From NCBI RefSeq assembly GCF_042651425.1, contig NZ_JBHSCW010000003.1:806001-870000 (forward strand): a stretch of 64,000 nucleotides of DNA, read 5' to 3'. The notes below the pieces were generated by a model. It was not told the DNA's origin. It did no database searches and saw only the letters and a list, made by a program, of their open reading frames with translations. This DNA comes from Fodinicurvata halophila. Its GTDB lineage: Bacteria > Pseudomonadota > Alphaproteobacteria > Kiloniellales > DSM-21159. Shown here one piece after another: positions 9,609 to 17,155 of this stretch; the stretch's first letter is position 1, and each line of letters starts with the position of its first letter. Position numbers and translations under genes: made by a program.

Positions 9609-10880
9609 ATGGCGAGCGTCATCGAACCGGAACGCCCATCCACCGAGAGCAATCTCGAAGCGGCCTTGAATGTTGATCGGATCCGCAGAGACTTCCCGAT
9701 CCTGGATCGCGAGGTCTACGGCCGTCCGCTGGTGTATCTGGACAATGCGGCCAGCGCCCAGAAGCCGCGACAGGTGATCCAGGCCATGAACGATGTCATG
9801 GAGGGGTGTTATTCCAACGTGCACCGTGGCGTGCACAAGTTGAGCCAGGAATCCACCGACCTCTATGAAGGCGCCCGGGAGCGGATTGCCGGCTTCATCA
9901 ATGCCGACTCCGCCGACGAAATTGTCTTTACGCGCGGTGCCACGGAGGCCATCAACCTTGTGGCCAACGGCTTCGGCCAGACGCGTCTGCAGCCCGGCGA
10001 CGAAATCGTGATCTCCTGGTTGGAGCACCACTCGAACATCGTTCCCTGGCAGCTGCTGCGCGACCGTCTGGGGATCGAGATAAAGGTCGTGCCCATCGAC
10101 GAGCAGGGCAACTTCCTGTTCGAGGACTATCTGCAGCTGTTGGGGCCCCGCACGAAGCTGGTCGCCGTCACACACGTCTCCAATGCCCTGGGCACCGTGA
10201 CACCCCTGCCTGAGATCATTTCCGCCGCGCACGAACGCGATGTTCCGGTTCTGGTGGATGGCTGCCAGGCGGTGCCGCACATGAAAGTGGACGTACAGGC
10301 GCTGGGGGCCGACTTCTATGCCTTTTCCGGTCACAAGCTCTATGGGCCCACGGGCATAGGCGTTCTCTACGGGCGCAAGGATCTGCTGAACAGCCTGCCC
10401 CCCTATCAGGGCGGCGGCGAGATGATCTCCTCGGTGACCTTCGAACGCACCACGTTCAAGCAGGCACCGCATCGCTTCGAGGCCGGGACACCCGCCATCG
10501 TGGAGGCCATCGGTCTCGGGGCGGCCGTGGATTACATGAACGCCCTGGATTTCGAGGCCCTGGCGGCGCACGAACAGGCCCTGCTCACCTATGCCGAGAA
10601 CAGGCTCTCCGAGATCGAGGGGCTGACGATCTTTGGCCAAGCCAGGAACAAGGCGGCCATTGTCTCCTTCACGCTTGATGCCGCGCACCCCCACGATATC
10701 GGCACCATCGTGGATCGGGCCGGCGTGGCCATTCGGGCGGGACATCACTGCGCTCAGCCGATCATGGACCGCTACGGCGTCGCCGCCACCGTGCGAGCCT
10801 CTTTCGGCCTCTACAACACGCGCGCGGAGATCGATACACTGACGGACGCGCTGCACCAGGTTAAGGAGCTCTTCGGCTGA
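9609..10880 (+). CDS. sufS: Cysteine desulfurase SufS
   Basis: A PLP-dependent group II cysteine desulfurase that releases sulfur from cysteine for cluster assembly. The 423-residue chain carries the PLP Schiff-base lysine K243 in FSGHKLYGPTG and the persulfide cysteine C381 in RAGHHCAQPIM; the spacing between the two equals that in E. coli SufS. The N-terminal extension is about 17 residues longer than E. coli. Its stop abuts the ATG of sufU, consistent with SufS and SufU acting as a desulfurase/acceptor pair. Confidence 0.97.
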   Translation: MASVIEPERPSTESNLEAALNVDRIRRDFPILDREVYGRPLVYLDNAASAQKPRQVIQAMNDVMEGCYSNVHRGVHKLSQESTDLYEGARERIAGFINADSADEIVFTRGATEAINLVANGFGQTRLQPGDEIVISWLEHHSNIVPWQLLRDRLGIEIKVVPIDEQGNFLFEDYLQLLGPRTKLVAVTHVSNALGTVTPLPEIISAAHERDVPVLVDGCQAVPHMKVDVQALGADFYAFSGHKLYGPTGIGVLYGRKDLLNSLPPYQGGGEMISSVTFERTTFKQAPHRFEAGTPAIVEAIGLGAAVDYMNALDFEALAAHEQALLTYAENRLSEIEGLTIFGQARNKAAIVSFTLDAAHPHDIGTIVDRAGVAIRAGHHCAQPIMDRYGVAATVRASFGLYNTRAEIDTLTDALHQVKELFG

Positions 10881-11348
10881 ATGTTGGACGAACTGCGCGA
10901 CCTTTATCAGGAAGTCATACTCGATCACGGGAAGCACCCGCGCAACTTCCGGCATCCGGACGATGCCAACCGGACGGCGCATGGCTTCAATCCCATGTGC
11001 GGGGATACGCTGTTCATCTACTTGAGAGTGGATGAGGAAGGTGTCATCGAGGATTGCGCCTTCATGGGCAAGGGATGTGCGATTTCAACGGCGTCTGCGT
11101 CCCTGATGACGGAAATCCTGAAGGGCAAGAAAGAGGACGAGGCCAGGACGCTTTTCGAACGCTTCCATAGGCTCTGTACGGAGGAGCCCTTGCCGGAAGC
11201 GGACGAAGACGGTGATGAAGATGCCCTGGAGCGGCTGGAGGTGCTTTCCGGCGTACGGGAGTTCCCCGTGCGAGTGAAATGCGCCACTTTGGCCTGGCAC
11301 ACCATGTCTGCCGCACTGGATGGCCAGCAGGAGGTAACGACGGAATGA
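10881..11348 (+). CDS. sufU: SufU-type sulfur acceptor/scaffold protein
   Basis: A 155-residue NifU-N/SufU-like protein. It has the zinc-binding ligand set of SufU: Cys and Asp in NPMCGD, Cys in GKGCAIS and Cys in VKCATLA. In Firmicutes SufU takes persulfide sulfur from SufS by zinc-ligand exchange, which would explain why no sufE lies in this operon. The gene begins immediately after the sufS stop, and its own stop overlaps the next ATG. A scaffold rather than transferase role cannot be excluded. Confidence 0.93.
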   Translation: MLDELRDLYQEVILDHGKHPRNFRHPDDANRTAHGFNPMCGDTLFIYLRVDEEGVIEDCAFMGKGCAISTASASLMTEILKGKKEDEARTLFERFHRLCTEEPLPEADEDGDEDALERLEVLSGVREFPVRVKCATLAWHTMSAALDGQQEVTTE

Positions 11349-11824
11349 CAAGCGACGACCGCAAACCGGAACGACCGGTCTTTGACCCCGCACTGGACAT
11401 GGAAGGCATGCCCCCGGCCATGCCCCACTACAATCCCTACCTCTGGTCCGGCGGGATGCAGGAGGAAGCCGAGGAAGGCACCACCGCCCATGCCGGCGAG
11501 ACAAAGCCGGAGGACGTTCCCGTCGCCACCGAGGAACAGCTCGTGGAAGCCTTGCGAGAGGTCTATGATCCGGAAATACCGGTCAACATCTATGACCTGG
11601 GCTTGATCTATGACCTGAAGATCGAGGGCAACGGCAACACCAATGTCACCATGACCCTGACCGCACCCGCCTGCCCCGTTGCCGGCCAGATGCCGGGCGA
11701 GGTCGCCCAGAAGGTGGCCAGTGTTGAAGGCACAGGCGAGGTGACGGTCGTCCTGACCTGGGAGCCTCCCTGGGACAAGGACCGCATGAGCGAGGATGCC
11801 AAGCTGGCGCTGGGCATCTTCTGA
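11345..11824 (+). CDS. SUF-associated DUF59/MIP18 family protein (SufT-like)
   Basis: A 159-residue member of the DUF59 family, whose homologues SufT, PaaD and MIP18 help maturation of Fe-S proteins. The domain occupies the C-terminal two thirds, with YDPEIPVNIYDLGLIYDL and the conserved cysteine in TAPACPVAGQMPG. The first 60 residues are a variable, acidic and proline-rich extension. The true start is the ATG at 11345, overlapping the sufU stop (ATGA), rather than an in-frame start 66 bases earlier inside sufU. Confidence 0.93.
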   Translation: MTSDDRKPERPVFDPALDMEGMPPAMPHYNPYLWSGGMQEEAEEGTTAHAGETKPEDVPVATEEQLVEALREVYDPEIPVNIYDLGLIYDLKIEGNGNTNVTMTLTAPACPVAGQMPGEVAQKVASVEGTGEVTVVLTWEPPWDKDRMSEDAKLALGIF

Positions 11825-11901
11825 GTATCCACATCTTCTATTGATGGCGTTTGATTGCTATATTCATGGAAGAGAGCTTTAAGAGGATGGAGCGAAAATT
11901 C

Positions 11902-12237
11902 ATGGCCCCACTTCTCACACTGACGGACCGTGCGGCAGACCGCGTCAAGTCCTTGATCAGCAACAGCCCGGAGGAAGGCGTCCTCGGACTGCGTGTTGGC
12001 GTCAACACACGCGGCTGTTCAGGGCTCAGCTATTACGTGGAGTATGCCCGCGAACAGAAGAAGTTCGAGGACATCATCGAAGACAAGGGTGTAAAGATCT
12101 TTGTCGAGCCGACCTCCACCATGTTCCTGCTCGGCAGTGAAATGGATTATGTCGAAGACAAGCTGGAGTCCGGATTCACCTTCACCAACCCCAACGAAAA
12201 ATCTCGTTGCGGCTGCGGTGAGAGCTTCAGCGTCTGA
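11902..12237 (+). CDS. sufA: A-type Fe-S carrier SufA/IscA-like
   Basis: An A-type carrier of the HesB/IscA family that passes assembled clusters to client proteins. The three ligand cysteines appear in GCSGLSYYVEY and in the C-terminal CGCGESF. I place the start at 11902 (111 residues, MAPLLTLTDRA) because it has a GGAG site at 11889-11892 with good spacing and matches the family N-terminus; in-frame starts at 11851, 11866 and 11887 would add unconserved residues. It closes the suf operon. No obvious terminator separates it from the convergent gene that follows. Confidence 0.95.
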   Translation: MAPLLTLTDRAADRVKSLISNSPEEGVLGLRVGVNTRGCSGLSYYVEYAREQKKFEDIIEDKGVKIFVEPTSTMFLLGSEMDYVEDKLESGFTFTNPNEKSRCGCGESFSV

Positions 12238-12263
12238 GCCATAGGCCTTATTTCGTCTTCGAG

Positions 12264-13544
12264 TTATCCCTTTGGCGCCGGGGACGATAGGCGCCGGACT
12301 GCAAACAGGAACCACGCAAGGCTGGCCAGTTCGAGGACAATGGCCACCGTGAAGGCAAAGCGGTAGGCTGAGGGCGGGTAGCTCTCGCCACCGCCAGAGG
12401 CCGCCAATTCGATCAAGCCCCCCATCGCGTACTGCAACACAAACGCGCTGATGAACACCATCATGTTGAGCGAGGTGTTCACGCGACCCGACATCTCCAG
12501 AGAAAAGGCCTGTGCCAGGCGAGGATAGCACAGGACCGTGATGTTGGAGGTGAAGCCAAAAAGGACCCAGGGCCAGATTTCACTCGTCACCAGTCCCGAG
12601 ACGATGAGTATCTGCACGGCAATGAACAGCGCCGCGCCCAATCCGCTCAACTGATCCAGCGTAAATCCCATGGATTGCAAACGGTCGGCCGCCACGCCGG
12701 TGAAGACGAAACCGGCTGTCAGCGCCAATGCCATGCTCATGAGCACCATGGCCACGCCCGCACTGTCCAAGCCGCCCACATCGCTCAACCAGGGCCCCGC
12801 CCAGAGTCCGTGAATGGAAAAGCCGACCGACTGGACGGCGATCGCCAAAGGCGCCACGGCCCAGAAGACACGGCTCGAGTAGATGGTGACGACCCCCTTC
12901 CACTGGTCACTGAAGGAGGCATGCGATCGCCCCACGTCCCGACGCTCGGGCACGACAAGAAAGATCACGGCCGAGACGAGAATTGTCGCAATCGCAAGGC
13001 CAAGAAAAAGCCCACGCCAGTCGGTCAGTGACAGCAAAGCCTCCACGGGCCCTGTCGCAGCCACAGCGCCCAATCCGCCTGTGGCCAGGAAGCAGCCGTT
13101 GACCAGTGGCCAGCGCTTCGCGGGAAACCACATGGTGATGGCCTTCAGAGAGGCCATGAGGCCTCCCGATACGCCGAATCCGATAAGGGCACGCCCTACC
13201 GACAGTTCGAACAGTGTAACGCCAATGGAGAAAAGGAAGGCCCCCAGAGCCGAGACCAGAAGCAGACTGGCCTGTACCCGACGCGGCCCGAAACGATCCA
13301 GCAACAATCCAAGCGGCATCTGGAAGGCGGCAAAGGCCAGGAAATAGAAAGCCGTCAGCAGCCCTAGATCGGAGGCATCAATGGGCAAATCCTCGATGAT
13401 GCGTCCAGATATGACCGCATTGACGGTGCGATAGAGATAGGACAGGAAATAGCCACCTGCGAACGGCAGAACCACCAGTAGCGCGATCTTCCAGACAGGA
13501 TATCCAGGTGGTGTATGCTCCGTACTTTCCGCATCTGCCTGCAT
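12264..13544 (-). CDS. MFS transporter
   Basis: A 426-residue major facilitator superfamily permease with twelve predicted hydrophobic segments. The FYFLAFAAFQMPLGLLLDRF segment in the first half is the loop 2-3 signature of the family, followed by a typical RRV basic cluster. The start at 13544 has a GAGG ribosome site; an in-frame start at 13676 would add 44 residues without membrane character. It converges with the suf operon. The substrate cannot be inferred; the general pattern resembles the anion/organic-acid or nitrate-like MFS groups. Confidence 0.85.
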   Translation of the reverse strand: MQADAESTEHTPPGYPVWKIALLVVLPFAGGYFLSYLYRTVNAVISGRIIEDLPIDASDLGLLTAFYFLAFAAFQMPLGLLLDRFGPRRVQASLLLVSALGAFLFSIGVTLFELSVGRALIGFGVSGGLMASLKAITMWFPAKRWPLVNGCFLATGGLGAVAATGPVEALLSLTDWRGLFLGLAIATILVSAVIFLVVPERRDVGRSHASFSDQWKGVVTIYSSRVFWAVAPLAIAVQSVGFSIHGLWAGPWLSDVGGLDSAGVAMVLMSMALALTAGFVFTGVAADRLQSMGFTLDQLSGLGAALFIAVQILIVSGLVTSEIWPWVLFGFTSNITVLCYPRLAQAFSLEMSGRVNTSLNMMVFISAFVLQYAMGGLIELAASGGGESYPPSAYRFAFTVAIVLELASLAWFLFAVRRLSSPAPKG

Positions 13545-13772
13545 GGCCTCGCCGTTCCCTCTGTTCTTGTGTTCTACAAGGCAGGAAGAAGCTAGGACCT
13601 CACAGCCGGCTGGGCAAGCAGCCAACCCGCTTGACATGGCAGTCCCGCCCCTGGCGTATGGCTGAAATGCTGCCACCCCCCTTCAAGAAGGCTCCTTCAG
13701 GGGCAACCTCAGTCCCATGAAAGAAGAACAGGCCAAGGGCCCCTTCACGTATCACTTCAGGAATTCTCCGCA

Positions 13773-14219
13773 ATGACGGAAGCCGCAAGTCACATCGACA
13801 CGCAAATCCCGCATATTCTGAAGGCTGCCCGGACCATTGCCATGGTCGGCGCCAGCCCCAAGACGGAGCGCCCCTCACATCAGGTGATGGCATTCCTGCA
13901 ATCCAGGGGACACCGCGTGATTCCAGTCAATCCGGGCGTGGCCGGCCAGAGTATTCTGGGGGAAAAGGTCTATGCCTCCCTTTCGGAGATCCCGGATACC
14001 TTCCAGATGGTGGACATCTTCCGCAACTCCGAAGCCGCTGGAGCAGTGGTGGAGGAAGCCCTGCCCCTCGCCAAGGAGAAGGGCCTCGAAACCATATGGA
14101 TGCAGCTTGATATCAGACATGAGGAGGCAGCCGAAAAGGCCAGATCAGCCGGCCTGACTGTCGTCATGGATCGCTGTCCAAAGATCGAGTATGGCCGTTT
14201 CCAATCGAAGCTGAGCTAA
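13773..14219 (+). CDS. CoA-binding domain protein (YccU family)
   Basis: A 148-residue single-domain Rossmann-like protein of the CoA_binding_2 family, related to the nucleotide-binding part of succinyl-CoA ligases. Typical features are IAMVGASPKTERPSHQVM near the N-terminus and VIPVNPGVAGQSILG. The family binds CoA, but its physiological role is unknown. It is divergent from the MFS gene with a 228-bp shared upstream region in which I found no strong promoter. Confidence 0.9.
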   Translation: MTEAASHIDTQIPHILKAARTIAMVGASPKTERPSHQVMAFLQSRGHRVIPVNPGVAGQSILGEKVYASLSEIPDTFQMVDIFRNSEAAGAVVEEALPLAKEKGLETIWMQLDIRHEEAAEKARSAGLTVVMDRCPKIEYGRFQSKLS

Positions 14220-14246
14220 CAATCAGAGCGGAAGGCCTGGCCTTCC

Positions 14247-14573
14247 TCAGGCGCCGGGATCCTTCGTTTCCTGAACAATCCAGCTGAGAAACTCCGAATT
14301 GCCACCTTCCAGAGACAGAGCCACGACACAGGGGCAGTCATAGTCGTGGTGCTGACGTATGAAAGACGTGGCCTCTTCCACCAGTTCTGCCCGTGTCTTG
14401 GCGATCATCACGGCCTCGCTATCTTCCTGGATCTGACCTTCCCAGCGAAAGATCGGCGTCATCTCACTGAAGACATTGGCACAGGCGGCCAGATGGGCCT
14501 CCACAAGTTTCCGCCCCAGCGCCCGGGCTGCAGCCTGATCTGCAAAGGTCACATAGAGCATCACGCATTTCAT
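14247..14573 (-). CDS. cutA: Divalent-cation tolerance protein CutA
   Basis: A 108-residue protein of the CutA1 family, a trimeric ferredoxin-like fold connected in E. coli to copper tolerance. Its actual biochemical role is unsettled. The family pattern is AHLAACANVF, the central FRWEGQIQEDSEAVMIAKT segment and a C-terminal HHDYDCPCVVAL. The ATG (ATG AAA TGC) is well placed, and the gene sits 28 bp before the DUF442 gene's 3' end on the same strand. Confidence 0.95.
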   Translation of the reverse strand: MKCVMLYVTFADQAAARALGRKLVEAHLAACANVFSEMTPIFRWEGQIQEDSEAVMIAKTRAELVEEATSFIRQHHDYDCPCVVALSLEGGNSEFLSWIVQETKDPGA

Positions 14574-14601
14574 CTCGGAATAAGCCCCTTGTACCTGATA
14601 C

Positions 14602-15060
14602 CTAACCGTCCTTGACGTCGCTGTCTTCCCAGGCCCGGTAGTGATCGATCAGGGGACTGGCCGAAGAAATATCCTTGCCCTGACGGCCTGCCACGTCGAT
14701 CAGGTCCTGGGTCGAGCGCTTGTTGTAGCGTGCCTCAGATAAGGCCCAGAGAAGGGTGCTGCGCGCTCCGGAACGGCAATGCACCAGAACGGGACGGGGC
14801 GCTTCTTCCATCGCCTCACGAAAGCGCGCAACCTTCTCAGGCGTGAGTGTCTCCTGGGTCAGGGGAATGTAGTAGTAGTTTATGCCCTTTGCCTGAGCCG
14901 CGTGCTCAGTGTCTGAATAGGGCGGCTGCCCGGCTTCCTCTCCATCCGGACGATTGTTGATAATGGTCCTGAACCCGGCCTCTGCCAGATCCGGAATATC
15001 TTCCTGTGAGATCTGGCCTGCCGTGTAAATGCCGTTCTCCAGTTCCGTGGTCTGCACCAT
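14602..15060 (-). CDS. DUF442/TIGR01244 family phosphatase-like protein
   Basis: A 152-residue protein of the Blh-like DUF442 family. It carries the protein tyrosine phosphatase loop HCRSGARS with catalytic C95, and the early pattern TAGQISQEDIPDLAEAGFRT characteristic of the group. In some bacteria this domain is fused to a persulfide dioxygenase-type beta-lactamase fold enzyme; here it stands alone. Sulfur-related or phosphatase activity is possible and cannot be decided from sequence. It may be cotranscribed with cutA. Confidence 0.85.
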   Translation of the reverse strand: MVQTTELENGIYTAGQISQEDIPDLAEAGFRTIINNRPDGEEAGQPPYSDTEHAAQAKGINYYYIPLTQETLTPEKVARFREAMEEAPRPVLVHCRSGARSTLLWALSEARYNKRSTQDLIDVAGRQGKDISSASPLIDHYRAWEDSDVKDG

Positions 15061-15120
15061 GCCTTTGCTGCCTTCTGTCCTGTCGGGGTTACTGACAGAT
15101 AATCTCTGCCCGGAAAGCAG

Positions 15121-15154
15121 ACAAGCCCGGCAGGGAATTCCCTGCCGGGCTTGT
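15121..15154 (-). terminator. 34-bp perfect palindrome, probable tRNA-Pro terminator
   Basis: The 34 bases are fully self-complementary with centre GAATTC, forming up to a 15-bp GC-rich stem with a minimal loop. It lies four bases beyond the 3' end of tRNA-Pro in its direction of transcription and is followed by TCTGCTTT, giving a moderate T content. Transcription termination and 3'-end definition are the most likely roles. Confidence 0.75.
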
Positions 15155-15158
15155 CAAA

Positions 15159-15235
15159 TGGTCGGAGCGGCGGGATTTGAACCCACGACCCCCAGTCCCC
15201 CAGACTGGTGCGCTACCAGACTGCGCTACGCTCCG
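15159..15235 (-). tRNA. tRNA-Pro (anticodon GGG)
   Basis: A 77-nt cloverleaf can be drawn on the minus strand: acceptor arm CGGAGCG / CGCTCCG, D-arm with GGTAGCGC, anticodon stem CCAGT/ACTGG enclosing the loop CTGGGGG (anticodon GGG), T-arm with GGTTCAAATCC, discriminator A, and an encoded CCA end. It reads CCC and CCU proline codons. It has its own promoter and a strong hairpin follows. Confidence 0.97.
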
Positions 15236-15293
15236 GTAGGAAACCCCTTCCGTTCCGGACCTCGTCAAGCACGGAAAAGAACCAAGGGGCCTC

Positions 15294-15322
15294 TGTATAG
15301 CTAGACAGCGCCGGCGTGACAA
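15294..15322 (-). promoter_or_regulatory. Promoter of tRNA-Pro
   Basis: On the minus strand TTGTCA (15317-15322) and TATACA (15294-15299) are separated by 17 bp and followed by a GC-rich discriminator (GAGGCCCC). A start near 15287 would give a roughly 50-nt 5' leader for RNase P removal. The box lies just after the merR stop. Confidence 0.7.
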
Positions 15323-15353
15323 GCACAGCCAATTGGAAAGTTGGGGCGTTACC

Positions 15354-15755
15354 TCACGACCCCTTGAGCAGGCGGGAAATCTCCTTGAGCTCGCCCAGAA
15401 TATCACGCAGGGCCTGGTCCTTTTCAGGCTTCAGGCCAGCCGCGACCTGGCCGGCAACAGTGGCGCCGGAAACAGCTCCATTCTCGAGAGCAGCCACCCC
15501 ACCTTCGCGCAGAAGTTTCTGTACGCCGCGTATGGTGAACCCCTCCTGATAGAGCAGGTCACGGATACTGCGCAGCAGCTCGATATCCTCGGGCCGGTAA
15601 TAGCGGCGTCCGCCACCGCGCTTCATGGGACGCACCTGGGTAAACTTCGTTTCCCAGAAACGCAAGACATGCTGCGGAACATTCAGTTCGTCGGAGACTT
15701 CACTGATGGTCCTGAACGCTGCCGCTGATTTGCCGTCCTGCCGTGCCGCCACCAT
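15354..15755 (-). CDS. MerR family transcriptional regulator
   Basis: A 133-residue MerR-type DNA-binding protein. The winged helix spans about residues 13-80, with FRTISEVSDELNVPQHVLRF, the RRYYRPEDIELL wing and a coiled dimerisation helix afterwards. The C-terminal part is short and has no metal-binding cysteines, so it is not a metal sensor. Its place right after ihfA is a conserved alphaproteobacterial arrangement; the target genes are not known from the sequence. Confidence 0.92.
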   Translation of the reverse strand: MVAARQDGKSAAAFRTISEVSDELNVPQHVLRFWETKFTQVRPMKRGGGRRYYRPEDIELLRSIRDLLYQEGFTIRGVQKLLREGGVAALENGAVSGATVAGQVAAGLKPEKDQALRDILGELKEISRLLKGS

Positions 15756-15789
15756 GAGCGAAAAGAGCCTTCACGTGTTTCGATAAAAC

Positions 15790-15820
15790 AATCGCATCAA
15801 CTCTTGTTGATGCGATTTTT
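15790..15820 (-). terminator. Hairpin overlapping the ihfA stop codon
   Basis: Perfect 12-bp arms AATCGCATCAAC (15790-15801) and GTTGATGCGATT (15806-15817) with a four-base loop. On the minus strand the ihfA stop lies in the loop and stem, and TTGTTTT follows. On the plus strand a five-T run follows. It may partly terminate or attenuate transcription from ihfA into merR. Confidence 0.65.
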
Positions 15821-16090
15821 CAGTACATGCGATGCCCGGAATGTCAGCACTCGGCGGGGAAGGATCGGGACCTCTTCACCCGTCTTCGGGTTGCGCCCGA
15901 TCCGCTGTCCCTTCTGGCGGACGGAAAAGGTACCGAAGGAAGAAATCTTGACCATTTCCCCTTTTACAAGGGTATCGGACATTTCCTGCAGGACCATTTC
16001 CACCAGGTCCATGGATTCATTTCGGGAAAGGCCGACTTCCTGGTAAACCGCCTCACCGAGATCGGCGCGCGTGACTGTGCCTTCCGCCAT
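15797..16090 (-). CDS. ihfA: Integration host factor subunit alpha
   Basis: IHF-alpha pairs with IHF-beta to bind and sharply bend DNA in replication, recombination and transcription. The 97-residue product shows TVTRADLGEAVYQEVGLSR, the DNA-arm region FGTFSVRQKGQRIGRNPKTG with the intercalating proline context, and a C-terminal helix. I place the start at the ATG at 16090, preceded by GGAGG at ideal spacing; an upstream TTG in frame at 16102 overlaps that ribosome site. It follows plsX-fabH, a common order. Confidence 0.96.
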   Translation of the reverse strand: MAEGTVTRADLGEAVYQEVGLSRNESMDLVEMVLQEMSDTLVKGEMVKISSFGTFSVRQKGQRIGRNPKTGEEVPILPRRVLTFRASHVLKNRINKS

Positions 16091-16180
16091 AACTGCCTCC
16101 AATCCAGACTTTTCAAAAGGTTATCCCACTAATTTATAGCGGTCAATCACCCTGAGCGGCAGTTCTGTGAGAAAAAAGGG

Positions 16181-17155
16181 TTACCATCGTAACAAAGCGG
16201 AGCCCCAGGTAAAGCCACCGCCCATTGCATCCATCAAAATCAGATCGCCCTTGCTGATCCGGCCATCCTCGACCGCTTCGCACAGCGCAAGAGGAATCGA
16301 GGCGGCCGAGGTATTTGCATGCCGATCGACGGACACCACCACCCTCTCTGAGGGTAACCCCAACCGCTTGGCCATGGAATCGATGATACGCATATTCGCC
16401 TGATGCGGAATCAGCCAGTCGATATCGCTATCACTTAAGCCGTTTTCTTCAAGTGCTTCATCAACGGCTTCCGACATCCGGACAACGGCGTGGCGGAAGA
16501 CCTCACGCCCCTGCATGCGCAGATGCCCCACCGTCCCCGTGGACGACGGCCCGCCATCCACATAGAGAGCATCATGGTGTTGTCCGTCGGAATAGATATG
16601 TGTCGACAGTATCCCCGGCTCGTCCTCGGCCCCGGTGGCCGGTTGAGCCTGTAACAGCAGTGCTCCTGCCCCATCGCCGAACAGTACACAGGTACTTCGG
16701 TCGCTCCAGTCCAGGATTCGGCTGAAGGTTTCCGCACCGATGACGAGCACGTTCTTGGCCATGCCGGTACGGATAAAGCTGTCCGCAACGGCCAGGCCAT
16801 AGATAAAACCACTACAGACCGCCTGTACATCGAAGGCAGCACCCTGGCGAATTCCGAGACGATCCTGCACCCGCGTCGCCGTAGCCGGAAAGGTTTCATC
16901 CGGGGTGGCCGTGGCACAGATGATCAGGTCGACCTTGTCATACGCAAGGCCCGCATTTTCCAGGACCTTGCGGGCGGCCTCTACCGCCAGGTCGGAGGTT
17001 GTCTCGCCGTCCGCCGCCACGTGCCGCTGGGCAATACCGGTCCGGTCACGAATCCAGCTGTCCGTGGTGTCCAGGGTCTTCTCGAGATCCAAATTGGTTA
17101 TGATACGGCTGGGAAGATAGGATCCACAGCCGATGGCATGAGATCGAAATGGCAT
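16181..17155 (-). CDS. fabH: Beta-ketoacyl-ACP synthase III
   Basis: FabH condenses acetyl-CoA with malonyl-ACP to start fatty acid synthesis. The 324-residue enzyme contains the catalytic triad: C114 in QAVCSGF, His in IPHQANMRI and Asn in HANTSAASIPLAL. The ATG shares a base with the plsX stop (TGATG), so the two genes are translationally coupled. The length and motifs are normal for proteobacterial FabH. Confidence 0.98.
   Translation of the reverse strand: MPFRSHAIGCGSYLPSRIITNLDLEKTLDTTDSWIRDRTGIAQRHVAADGETTSDLAVEAARKVLENAGLAYDKVDLIICATATPDETFPATATRVQDRLGIRQGAAFDVQAVCSGFIYGLAVADSFIRTGMAKNVLVIGAETFSRILDWSDRSTCVLFGDGAGALLLQAQPATGAEDEPGILSTHIYSDGQHHDALYVDGGPSSTGTVGHLRMQGREVFRHAVVRMSEAVDEALEENGLSDSDIDWLIPHQANMRIIDSMAKRLGLPSERVVVSVDRHANTSAASIPLALCEAVEDGRISKGDLILMDAMGGGFTWGSALLRW

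Noticed and set aside
8667..10982. 771-codon open frame on the minus strand opposite sufD and sufS
   Set aside because: It is the antisense shadow of two well-conserved suf genes; the product has no recognisable domain and the composition is that of a mirrored GC-rich reading frame.
13545..13772. Possible promoter or riboswitch between the MFS gene and the CoA-binding gene
   Set aside because: TTGACA at 13631 has no acceptable -10 at correct spacing, and the short complementary stretches do not build a recognised riboswitch fold.
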